This document shows positions 33,255 to 43,180 of a stretch of 64,000 bases of DNA, one piece after another (position 1 is the first letter of the stretch; each line of letters starts with the position of its first letter). The stretch covers positions 197,580,932-197,644,931 of the forward strand of contig CM035415.1 of NCBI GenBank assembly GCA_020310875.1, read 5' to 3'. The notes beneath the pieces are model-generated. The model worked only from the letters and a program-made list of their open reading frames with translations. It was not told the DNA's origin and ran no database searches. A program made the position numbers and the translations under genes. This stretch comes from Ceratopteris richardii (taxonomy: Eukaryota > Streptophyta > Polypodiopsida > Polypodiales > Pteridaceae).

Positions 33255-36200
33255 ATGGTGAATACAAAGGAGTTGACAATCCATGACTTCAAAGCTGGTT
33301 CAGTGACTTTGTCCAGAGGACATTGGTTTTTGGATAGTGATGCAGCTGAAGAACAAGTGGACTTAGAATCAGATGAAGACCAAGAAATCCCAGAAGCTGA
33401 AAAAATAGCAAAAGAACTTAAAGAAATCCTGGGAGTAATAGGACAGCATATCTTCACAGTAGCAGTGGGAGGATATAAGTACACTATGCTGTGCCAGGAA
33501 TTTTACAAGTTTCAGAAAACTTCTGTCAACCTCAAGAGATGGAAAGCTGTGGGATTGCACAAGCTCTTAGAAGAACCTATTTTCTTCATTGACTTTGAAA
33601 GAGTAGCACAAGTGATGGGAAGTTTGGAGGAAGTGGGAAAAGGTAATGATGCCTACTTCAGATGCAAAGTGAAGAATAAGGACAATCAGGAGGCAGGGAT
33701 AGTTATCAAAGCAGAACATATCAGAGCCGCCTTACAGTTCTATCCAATGGGCACTAAACTGGACCAAAGCTTTGTCAAGAAGAATAAGGAGACTTACACT
33801 GGATATGTAAAGTTCACTGACTTCAAGGGAAGAGAAAATGAAGAATATGCTATAAGAATGTTCTTGCAGTTCTTTTGTTTTCCGAAATTACCAAGGTACA
33901 CCATGCCTCATAAGTCAGTAACTCTATTAATGTTCAATAACAAAGATAGAACCAAGCCATTTGGGGTGATGGATGTCTCACCATACATCCATGAGCAGCT
34001 GAAGGAAGCAGCAAAACACTGGGAGCAGAAGAAATTCATGAATGGAGCCCAGTTTTTGACAAAAATCATTTATCATGTTCTAGGAATGGAAGAACAGTTA
34101 AAGTTAGCTCCTGAAGCACAGTACTTCAGAAATTTGATGTCAGGAATCAAAAGTCCCCCAAGAAAAGCACTTGGAAGAGAATCAGAAGGACAAACTCGCA
34201 TGAGGGGAACAGGAATGAAGAGAAAAGTAATATCTGAGGAAGTGATTCCAGTAACGAAAAGAAAGTTGGACCCCAGAAAAGTAGAATTAGAACAGGCAGA
34301 AGAAACAAGAGAAGAACAAGTGGCAGCACAGAAAAAGGTACAATCCTCCAGTGAACCTCATCCTCCGCAGACAAGTAAAGAACAGCTTTATACTTATCTC
34401 ACTCAAGGAAACAGCAAAAGAGCCATATATGAGGCACAATATCAAAAAATGTTGGAAGATTTTTCATGCAAAGCTACCGATTGGATCCAAGAAGAGGTGG
34501 AGCACTATGAAGCATTGCATGAAGAAATGATGGCAGCCGAAACTGAAGAGATATTTGTGAAGAAGGAGGTAGAATTGCTGGCATACTTCAAGGAGTTGCA
34601 AGGACCTCCAGAGGCCAGGACTACTGTGATAGTGAAAAAGAAGATGCCAAGGAAACCTGTTCAAAAGAAGAAGATGATCAAGAAAGGGAAAGGAAAAATG
34701 GCAGATGAACCTGTGATGAAAGAAATGAAACAAGTAATTACAAAAGAAACACAGAAGCTAACCTCAGTGATGGAAGTATCAAAGCCTACAGAACAAGAAG
34801 TGGGAGGATCTTCACGATTCTCATCTGATTTAGATAGCGACATTGAGAGTTTTCTGTTAAAAAGTTTAAACTTGTCAATACCCAACACTCCCAATGTGGC
34901 TGTACCGGCTGTGGAAAAAGTGAAGACACCTGAGGATTCAAGTAAGAAATCTCAAGAGAAGCAGACACAGGAGGAAATAGTTTCACAGATAAGTGCCGAA
35001 GAAAAAAGAAGGCTGTTAAAAGGGAAGGCAAGAATGACAGAAGAGGAAAACCAGAAGAGAGATGAAGATAGCTCTGGAATAATGAATGTTGATAAAAATT
35101 CAATATGGACCAACCCATCACAGACACAATTCCAATTAAATGCAAGGTTGACTGCAAGTTTGGAAGAACTAGCAAAGAAGGTATTCGGCAGTTCAAATAA
35201 TCAGCAGAAGGATGCATCCGAAGAACAGGAAAGCAAGAAGTTAGAACCAGAAAAGAATGCCCAAGAGGTTTTGGGACAAGTAATAGAGGAAGGAATTTTT
35301 CAAAGTATAAAGGATGTGCTGCAGGATATAAAAAGCAGTGGGGAATTTACATCTAAGAATGATCAGGAACAAGAGGTGGAAGCAGATGTTATGGACATTG
35401 AGGAGCAAGATCAGGAATACATAAATGAGAAAAGTAATGACCAGGTTGCTGGTACAAAAGAAATTGAATCAGTTGAAGTACAGGAAAAGCAGGGACCGGA
35501 AGAGCAACTCAGGAAAGTTCAAAAAACTCTTGTTGGAAAGGACTCAAACAGAAGTCAGGAAACCCTAACACAAGAGAAGGAGATACTAATTAAGGGAGAC
35601 CAGCTCTTTACAGAGAAGCAACAAGTATTGGAAGAAAAGAAGTCATTAGAAAAGAAGAAGGCTTCAGACTTTTCAGAGCAGAAGAGTGCAGATGACAGAG
35701 CACTAGTTTATGAAGAGGATGATACCAATCAGGATACAAAGAACGATGATCACAGTTATGAAGAACAAGACATGCAGGACATAGAAGAAGAAACAGCAGC
35801 AGAAGAAGATGATGTGGATAAAGAAGATAAGCAAATTGAAGTTAGACAGACAGAAATAGAAGTAGGGTTGGAAAGAATACCCAAAAATATAAGATCAGCT
35901 TGTCAAATGATTATGAGTAACATTGAACAGTTCAGACCATCTAGCAGAAATATGATCATATCAGGAATGGTGGCTGAATCAGAATTTGAAAAAGGAAGTT
36001 TAATTATCAAAGAACACAAGAAAGAAAAAGAGCAGATGACAGAGCAATTAAGGTTGATGAAGGAAAGGAATGAAGAATATATCAATAGAATCATTGCTTT
36101 GGAAGAAGCTGAGGTTCAGAAGCAGAACAGGATCCAATATTTGGAAGAAAAGAGTGTAAAGTTATCAGAGCAGAATGCCAAAATGGAAATGGAACTAAAA

Positions 36201-37334
36201 GCCATAGGAGGAAGATACAGAACTTTACAAACATCTTATCAAATTCTGACTAGAGCACATGAAGAGATTAATAAAGTGTTGTTAGAAGAAGGTCAACTAC
36301 AAGGTGTAGGTAAACCTGTTCAATTAACAGAGGAGGAAAAGGAAGAACTGCATAAAGAAATTCAAAGACTTCAAACAGAATTAAAAGAGGCCAAAGAAAT
36401 GGAGAAACAGGCAAACACTCATGCTGCCACATCAATGAGAGGATATCATCAATTACATTTGGAGGTAGAGAAGGAAAGAAGTGAATGGCAAGCAAAGATG
36501 GAGAAAGAAAGAAATGAGTGGAGGAAGGAAAAGGAGTTATGGGCAGCTCAGAACAAAAATTCAATGATGACTATAGAAGAATTACAGAAACAGTTGGAGA
36601 AATCAAAAGTTCCAGAAGAAATTCAAGATCAAGTACAGGCAGAAGATACAGATAAAAGGGAATATGAAACAGGGGATTTTGACAAGGAACAAGAGAACAA
36701 GGAACCAGAAGCCAAAGAAACAGAGGAAGAATATTCTGAAGATTTTGTACAGAAATTATTGACCAATAGAGAGTCAAGAATGGATTTTATCAGAAAAATG
36801 CATGATGAGTATGAAGATCAAATAGTTACCTTTGCTCTAAATAAAGGCATTAATCCAGATCAGCATCATTGGGCTGCAGATGGATTGGGAATACCTTTCT
36901 GTATGATTTTGGAGAGTATAAAGAATTATCAATTGGCCAGAGTAGGGCTATCTCCGAACAAATACCTTGAGTATGAAGAAGATATTAATGTCACGAAGGA
37001 GTTATTTGAAAGAGCAAATCCTAAATGGAGAAATAAGTGGTTGGATGCCAATAAGGAATGTAGGAAAATCTGGAAAGAGGCACCTTTGAATTTAAAGATC
37101 AACCCAGCTTATTGTCCAGTTGCCAGAAGAAGAGAATGGACTGTTTTTTGGGAAAGGAGAAAAACAGGACAGATTCCAGCAAAATGGCTGAACTTTCCAA
37201 AAATAGCAGGTCCAAAGGCAGGAACTTGGCCTACAAAAAGTTACATGGTGAATACTGCTGAGTCTTCGTCAGGAGCCGAAAGGCTTAGGAGGGGAAGGAT
37301 GTTGGAAGGTGTATTTTTGGAAGAGCATTTTTGA
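33255..37334 (+). CDS. 3' ORF of gypsy C, coiled-coil protein in env position
   Basis: An open frame of about 1,359 residues starting MVNTKELTIHDF. The ATG at 33255 is chosen because it lies directly after a splice-acceptor-like CAG-G; an in-frame ATG at 33195 exists upstream. Residues about 60-290 form an N-terminal globular part (VKFTDFKGRENEE, PRYTMPHKSV, KDRTKPFGVMDVSPY) that recurs in fragment G. Residues about 310-900 are highly charged, rich in E, K and Q. Residues about 900-1130 are a long heptad-type coiled coil. The last 160 residues form a W-rich module (APLNLKINP, RRREWTVF, WLNFP) that recurs in element D. No signal peptide, membrane span or furin-like site is seen, so env function is not supported. 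It overlaps the polypurine tract and enters the LTR. Function unknown. Confidence 0.85.
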   Translation: MVNTKELTIHDFKAGSVTLSRGHWFLDSDAAEEQVDLESDEDQEIPEAEKIAKELKEILGVIGQHIFTVAVGGYKYTMLCQEFYKFQKTSVNLKRWKAVGLHKLLEEPIFFIDFERVAQVMGSLEEVGKGNDAYFRCKVKNKDNQEAGIVIKAEHIRAALQFYPMGTKLDQSFVKKNKETYTGYVKFTDFKGRENEEYAIRMFLQFFCFPKLPRYTMPHKSVTLLMFNNKDRTKPFGVMDVSPYIHEQLKEAAKHWEQKKFMNGAQFLTKIIYHVLGMEEQLKLAPEAQYFRNLMSGIKSPPRKALGRESEGQTRMRGTGMKRKVISEEVIPVTKRKLDPRKVELEQAEETREEQVAAQKKVQSSSEPHPPQTSKEQLYTYLTQGNSKRAIYEAQYQKMLEDFSCKATDWIQEEVEHYEALHEEMMAAETEEIFVKKEVELLAYFKELQGPPEARTTVIVKKKMPRKPVQKKKMIKKGKGKMADEPVMKEMKQVITKETQKLTSVMEVSKPTEQEVGGSSRFSSDLDSDIESFLLKSLNLSIPNTPNVAVPAVEKVKTPEDSSKKSQEKQTQEEIVSQISAEEKRRLLKGKARMTEEENQKRDEDSSGIMNVDKNSIWTNPSQTQFQLNARLTASLEELAKKVFGSSNNQQKDASEEQESKKLEPEKNAQEVLGQVIEEGIFQSIKDVLQDIKSSGEFTSKNDQEQEVEADVMDIEEQDQEYINEKSNDQVAGTKEIESVEVQEKQGPEEQLRKVQKTLVGKDSNRSQETLTQEKEILIKGDQLFTEKQQVLEEKKSLEKKKASDFSEQKSADDRALVYEEDDTNQDTKNDDHSYEEQDMQDIEEETAAEEDDVDKEDKQIEVRQTEIEVGLERIPKNIRSACQMIMSNIEQFRPSSRNMIISGMVAESEFEKGSLIIKEHKKEKEQMTEQLRLMKERNEEYINRIIALEEAEVQKQNRIQYLEEKSVKLSEQNAKMEMELKAIGGRYRTLQTSYQILTRAHEEINKVLLEEGQLQGVGKPVQLTEEEKEELHKEIQRLQTELKEAKEMEKQANTHAATSMRGYHQLHLEVEKERSEWQAKMEKERNEWRKEKELWAAQNKNSMMTIEELQKQLEKSKVPEEIQDQVQAEDTDKREYETGDFDKEQENKEPEAKETEEEYSEDFVQKLLTNRESRMDFIRKMHDEYEDQIVTFALNKGINPDQHHWAADGLGIPFCMILESIKNYQLARVGLSPNKYLEYEEDINVTKELFERANPKWRNKWLDANKECRKIWKEAPLNLKINPAYCPVARRREWTVFWERRKTGQIPAKWLNFPKIAGPKAGTWPTKSYMVNTAESSSGAERLRRGRMLEGVFLEEHF
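37287..37299 (+). promoter_or_regulatory. Polypurine tract of gypsy C
   Basis: AGGAGGGGAAGGA directly precedes the 3' LTR and would prime plus-strand DNA synthesis. It lies inside the end of the 3' ORF. Confidence 0.85.
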
Positions 37335-38001
37335 TGTAAAAAATTAGTAAAAAGTCAAAAAACTTGTAAAATATTTATGCAATGATTGTAAAAACAAGGA
37401 AGAGTCTTCCTTATGTGGTTGAGGATCTCCTGTAATTTTTGTAGAATTTTTAGAAGCTCTTAGATAGCATTTCTTTAGAAAATTAGAGAAAAAAACCTAA
37501 TTTCAAGTGTGAAAAGGGACACTTGAAAATGTATATAAGTCAATTTTCTCTATTTTGGAGGGGTTGGTTAGTCATTTGCTCAAGCTATCAATAGAGAAGA
37601 AAGAGTTTCTGCAAAATCGTGTTTTCTCCTGTTGAGTGTAATTCCTTTGATGTGTGAGCTTGTCTCTTGCTTAATCATGGAGATTTGTGAGTCATATTTG
37701 TGTATTACTGAGTAAGTTGTATGAAGAGAGAGACCTATTGCTGTAAATGAGTGGAAAGGACTGAAGGAAGTTCCAAAATTGTGAAAATCGTCTGTTGGTA
37801 CAGAATCGCGATTGTCTCGTCTTTGTGATACAGGTGATTTCTCTCAGCAATCCAGCCATCAATCTCTTATTTCCTTGAATCTATTATCTTGAAGGGGCTG
37901 TGGTCTTATGGATATTCCTAGGATTGACAAAATAAAGATGATTTGTTGATTCTTTGTTACTTCATGATTGGAGAGGACAACTTGGAGTCCAAAACAAAAC
38001 A
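37300..38001 (+). repeat. 3' LTR of gypsy C (702 bp)
   Basis: It matches the 5' LTR base for base over long stretches but is about 130 bp shorter. It is followed by the CAGAG target duplication (38002-38006). Confidence 0.95.
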
Positions 38002-38006
38002 CAGAG

Positions 38007-41000
38007 CATTGGAGTTTGAAGATTCAAAGCATTGGAACTGAATTGAAGAAAAGGAGAAGCTACAAATCAAGGGGGAGCTTCGTGAAGTCAAGAAAGAGCG
38101 CCACAACATACTTGAGGTAAACTTTAATCTTGGAAGTTTTCAATGGCTGATTTAGGACAACAAGTTGAGAAGTTAGACAAAGATAATCTTCAATCTTGGA
38201 GGTATAGAATGATAAATTACCTTAAAGGTAAAGGTTTATGGAGTCTAGTTGATGGAGACGATCCACAACCGGTGGACCTTGAAGATCCCAACATTACTTC
38301 GGCACAAAGGAGAGAATTTGCTGATTGGGAAGAGAGGAATCGAAGGGTGATGTTCCTCATCTCACAAGTTATTTCTAACACTATGATTTGTCATGTGCAA
38401 AGCTTAGAAACAACCAAGGAAGTTTGGGAAGCATTGGAGAAGGTGTATGCTACCTCAACAAGGTCTCGAAGGATGCAACTCAAGAACGAGCTCAACAACA
38501 TGAGGAAACGCTCCAACCAAAGCATTAGTGAGTATACATTGAGGATCAAAGAGCTTCGAGATCAGCTAGCATCACTTGGATGCAAGATAGAAGAGGAAGA
38601 CATCATCCAAACAGCCCTCAATGGCTTGAGAAGTGAAGAAAAGTGGAAGCCCCTCATCACAAACATCCTTTATAGAGATCCTCTACCAATATTCGATGAG
38701 ATTATACCAAATCTTGTGGCTGAAGAGGTTGCTCAACAAGGAGAAGGCAACAAAGGTAAGGACAACCATAGTCAAATGTTATATGCAGGAAGAGGTAGAG
38801 GAAGGAACTCAAGAGGAGGCTCGAGAGGAAGAGGAAGAAGCTACAACAACACAAATTTCAGCCAACACAACTCGGAGAACGACAAGGACAACTCAAATGA
38901 CAACACACATGGAAGAGGTCGAGGAAGAAATAGAGGAAGAGGTCGAGGTTCATACAATCCTCATAAAGGTATAACATGTTATCATTGTGGTAAACTAGGA
39001 CATTATGCAAATGATTGTTGGCAAAGGAATGGAAGGCTGAATGGAGGCAACCAAAGGAGCCAAAATAACTATGCGAGTACATCAAGTGAAGGAGACAAGC
39101 AAACCATGCTTGCCATGAAGCATGACTACAACAACTCAAGAAATGATGACCAAAAATGGTTAATAGATTCAGGTTTCAGCAACCATATGACATGCCAAGG
39201 AGATTTATTCACAAAGCTACAAGCTCCAAGTGGAAAAGGATGTGTGGAGACCGGCGATGAAACTCAACACGCAATTGAGCATGTTGGAGATAGAAAGGTA
39301 TTGGCTGATGTTCTTCATGTTCCTACTATTGCAAAGAATTTGATTTCAGTAGGACAAATGGTACAGAAAGGATATCATGTTATCTTCTATGAAAAAGGCT
39401 GCTTTATAAAGAATCCAAAAGAAGGATTCAATGTCATTGCTCAAGGAAGGAAAGAAGGTAGGATGTTCACATTGGACATTCAACAACCACATGAAAAGGT
39501 GATGTATATTTAGTTTGGAAACAAGAGGATTGCTGAAATCGATTTGTGGCACAAAAGGTTTGGACATATCAACATTCCCAAGCTCAAGGACATGAGCAAT
39601 CATGAAGTGGTAAGAGGTCTTCCAAGATTCAATGATGCCGGACTACATGAGTTTTGTGAAGCATGCCAACTAGGAAATCAAATTAGACAACCATTCAAGA
39701 AAAGCAAATATGTGGCAAGGAATGTCCTTGACTTGATACACACAGATGTATGGGGACCATCACAACAACCATCAGTGGCTGGTAATAGATATTTTTTTAC
39801 TTTTATTGATGATCATTCAAGGAAAGTATGAATGTTTTGCATGAAACAAAATCAGATGTGTTCTCCATGTTCAAGAGATTTAAAGCACATGTAGAAAAGG
39901 AAACAGGATGCTACATAAAGACCTTGAGGTCCGATGGAGGAGGAGAATATTTCTCCAAAGAATTTTTAGATTTTCTTTATGAAAATGGCATCAAGAGACA
40001 ATTTACATGTAGGTACACACCTCAACAAAATGGAATAGCTGAAAGGAAAAATCGACATATCATAGAAGTTGCAAGATGCATGCTCAACGAGATGAAGATG
40101 CCACTAAACTATTGGGCTGAAGCAACTAGTACGGCCATTTATTTGATGAACAAGTGCACAACGGCTGGAGTGCATAATGTAACTCCCGACGAGGTTTATT
40201 CCGGTATGAATCCTGACCTTACACATCTCAAAGTTTTTGGATGTGTGTGTTATGTTCACATCCCTCAAGAACTAATGACAAAGATGGAGGCAAAGTCTGA
40301 AAAATGTATTTTTATTGGATATTCATCGGAGCAAAAGGGATATAGGTGCTACAATCCAGTGATAAAGGAGCTACAAGTCTCATGAGATGTGGTACTTGAT
40401 GAGCTAAGACCATGGTTTGGCGACAAAGGGAAAGAGAAGATTCTTGAAGAAGATTGCGAAGATGATGGAGGTGCTGTCCAAGAAGAATTTCAACAAACAA
40501 GCACTCAAATATCAGGTCCAGAAGCTTCTACATCACTTAAAGAAAGCTCAACATGGAAGGGGAGGCTAAGGAATCATTCCTCATCACCAACATCAGCTTA
40601 TGAAAGATCTAAAGCTGAAAGTGCTTCCCAAAATAGTGATTCAAATGCAAGTGAAGAAGAGTATGAAAAGGTGATCACACCGAAGGTAAAGTTGAACCGG
40701 TTGAAGAAGCAATGTTCAAAATGAAATGAAAGGAGGTCTTCAAGAGCAAGGTATCCAATTGAAAGGTTGATCTATGATAGTTTTATTGCAAAGCATTTTG
40801 CATATATGACACAGGTGGTCAAAGACAAAGAACCGGATGCATATGAAGAAGCATGTACACAAAAAGAATGGCAAGAAGCTATGCAAGAAGAGATGAAAGC
40901 TCTCAAGGACAATCACACATGGGAGCTAGTTCCAAAGGCTGAAGGTATGAAGATTGTTCCAAATAAATGGGTGTTTAAAATAAAGAGAAATGTTGATGGT

Positions 41001-42388
41001 TCTCTAACAAGGCATAAAGCTAGACTAGTAGCAAAAGGATTCAAGCAAAGTCACGACATCGATTATGAAGAAACTTTCAGCCCGGTTGCAAAGATGGGAA
41101 CAACTAGAACCTTGATTGCAGTGAGTGCAGCAAGGAGATGGCCATTGTACCAACTTGACATAAAAAATGCTTTTCTCAATGGTGAACTTCAAGAAGAGGT
41201 ATACATGAGTCAACCGATTGGATTTGAAGACAAAAAGCATCCAATTTTTGTTTGTAGATTGAAGAAAGCTTTGTATGGGTTGAATCAAGCACCACGTACT
41301 TGCAATCAAAGATTGGTCGAGTACCTCACAAGGTGTGGGTATAGTCCAAGTAATGTAGATCCCTCTCTCTACATGAAGAAAGAAGAAGGCAAGCAGGTAT
41401 ATATTTGCATATACGTTGATGATCTCATCATAACAGGAAGTAATGTTACATGAATACAAGAGATCAAAAGGAAACTCGGTAAGGAGTTTAAGATTTCAAA
41501 TCTTGCTGAGGTGAAACACTTTTTAGGCATTGAGATAGTCTATGGGAAAGATGGCATTTACTTAATGCAAAGAAAGTACCTATTGTATGTTCTTTTCAGA
41601 TTTGGAATGAGTGAATGCAAACCACTCACTCAACCTATGGACACAAATGTGAAGCTATGCTCAAATGATGGAGAGAAGTTACATGATGTAACTACATACA
41701 AGAGTATTATAGGTTCACTGATCTATGCTACGATCACAAGACCAGATTTGTGTTATATTGTTGGATTTCTTTCTCAATTTATGCAAGCTCCAACAGGTGA
41801 ACATTTAAATTCAGCCAAACGAGTGCTAAGATATGTGAAGCACACAGTCAATCATGCTCTGTTTTATGGATATGATGAAGAATTGTAGGTAAAAGGCTTC
41901 AGTGATGCTGATTGGGCTGGTTCGAAGGAAGACAGAAGATCCACTTCAGGTTATGTGTTCATGATAGGTAGCAAACCTATCACATGGAGCTCAAAGAAGC
42001 AACCTCCTGTTGCACTATCATCTACAGAAGCTGAATATAGAGGTTTAGCCTTTGCAACTTGTGAAGCTATGTGGAGTAAGAAGCTCTAGGCTGATCTTGA
42101 TGTGCAGGTGGAGACCATTCCAATTTATGGTGACAACATGTCAAGCATTCACTTGACAAACAATCCAATGTTTCATGCACGAAGCAAGCACATAGAAGTG
42201 CATTATCATTATGTTCGAGAAAAAGTTTTGAGCAAGGATGTGGATATAAAGTTCATTGGAACTAATGACCAGGTTGCAAACATGCTTACAAAGTCCCTAG
42301 ATGCTTCTAAGTTAAAGAGGTTCAAGGACGACATCAACTTGCAGGATATGGTTGAAGGTGCAAGCTCACATGTGAGCTTGAGGGGGAG
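38007..42388 (+). mobile_element. Copia B internal region 4, main part
   Basis: This is the fourth and best-preserved unit. Gag starts MADLGQQVEKLDKDN at 38143, with a copia gag domain (WEALEKVYATSTRSRRMQL), an RGRGRG-rich stretch near 38790-38850 and a CCHC knuckle at 38977-39018. Protease (DSGFSNH) lies near 39168. The integrase zinc domain starts near 39544, with core motifs FIDDHSRKV near 39805 and GGGEYFSKEF near 39937. RT has [12 protein letters not shown] near 41155 and YVDD at 41412-41423. RNase H runs from about 41895 to SKLKRF near 42315. The polypurine tract abuts LTR5. Several breaks in the INT-RH part; gag to protease is open. Confidence 0.93.
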
Positions 42389-43180
42389 TGTTAAAAATAA
42401 AGAAGTAAGTTCGTATATATTTTTGCGAAAAGGATTTTCTTCAAGTAGTAGGAAAATAAAAAAATGAAAAATAGAAGCATTTACTTCAGCAAGTAGTGGA
42501 GGCCAAAAGAGAATCATTCAAAAGAGAATCAAATCCAAAAACTGAACTGTAAGAGGAGTGGCTGTCCAAAGTAATGGAGAAATGATGGAGAAGAGCTCTC
42601 AAACTCATCATGAGAGTTTTTGGTCACTTGGCTATAAAAGATTCAAGGGGGGACACTCAAGAATAGAGGAAGAAGGTGTGGAAGCTCCCTTGTAGCTACT
42701 TCATTTGTTTTGAGTCATTTCGTTCAACTCACTCTCATAAAGTATGTCCAGACGCACACCCATTTTTGGGTAGTCTACTTGTGAGAGTCATATCTCTCAA
42801 CATATGTATCCAATTTTAGTGTTTAAACATTCGTTGGAAAGCTTATCTTGAGTACTTCGTGTGTCTGAAATAGTTTTATGAAATTATTTATGCTCTGTGA
42901 GTTAGTCAGGTTTTAGTGAAGTCCAATTTTTAGCCTAACTGAGTGGACAGGTAGTCTATTTTGAATCAAATAATTGCCAACCCAAATCTACTCCAAATTG
43001 AGTGTTTGATATCTCATTTGAAAGCTCTAGGTGTGTAGTTTGAGTGACCGAAGTTTCAAGTTCATTGGATATTTCAATTGGTAGTAGTTTTTATTTGAAG
43101 GTTCTGCTGTTGGCAAGAGTCTTGATCCTAAGAAGGTCTTCTACACTTTCCGCTACGATTAGGAGAGGAATTCTCCAACA
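42389..43180 (+). repeat. Copia B LTR5 (792 bp)
   Basis: This is the last LTR of the array, class a like LTR1 and LTR3 (CAAACTCATC, GGAAGCTCCC). It is followed directly by CAAAC (43181-43185), the right copy of the target duplication of the array. Confidence 0.95.

Larger units (their letters stand above)
21337..38001 (+). mobile_element. Gypsy element C, near-whole 16.7-kb copy
   Basis: This Ty3/gypsy element has LTRs of 831 bp (21337-22167) and 702 bp (37300-38001). Apart from one length difference they look essentially identical by eye, which indicates a young insertion. Parts in order: tRNA-Asp primer site (22173-22190); a 2.8-kb leader with palindromic repeats; gag (from 24997); PR-RT-RH-INT pol with extra modules (to 32721); a spacer with a splice-acceptor-like site; a 3' ORF of 1,360 codons (33255-37334); and the polypurine tract AGGAGGGGAAGGA (37287-37299). 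No chromodomain is seen, so it is not a chromovirus. The Asp primer and the long extra 3' ORF recall the Athila/Tat side of the family. It looks nearly whole, with about one break in its coding part. Confidence 0.95.
5623..43180 (+). mobile_element. Tandem multimer of copia B (5 LTRs, 4 internal regions) hosting gypsy C
   Basis: The order is LTR1 (5623-6412), internal 1, LTR2 (10158-10949), internal 2, LTR3 (15363-16154), internal 3, LTR4 (20540-21323), internal 4 (split by gypsy C), LTR5 (42389-43180). Every internal region starts directly with the Met-tRNA primer site and ends directly with the polypurine tract, so neighbouring units share one LTR and no target duplication lies between units. 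The family encodes Gag (CCHC), PR, INT, RT and RNase H in copia order and resembles the Tnt1/Tork group, which is a tentative placement. Each copy carries several breaks. The LTRs differ from each other by roughly a few to five per cent, judged by eye, so the array is not recent. Confidence 0.93.

Noticed and set aside
33255-37334. Calling the 3' ORF of gypsy C an envelope gene
   Set aside because: Only the position fits. No signal peptide, transmembrane segment or cleavage site is visible, and the protein is mostly charged coiled coil.
21324-38010. Gypsy C as part of the copia B family (larger relative)
   Set aside because: Its domain order (RT before INT), tRNA-Asp primer, own LTRs and own CAGAG duplication show a separate Ty3/gypsy insertion.
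5623-43180. Four independent copia insertions next to each other
   Set aside because: Inner borders lack target duplications, and each inner LTR serves two units. Only the outer ends carry CAAAC.
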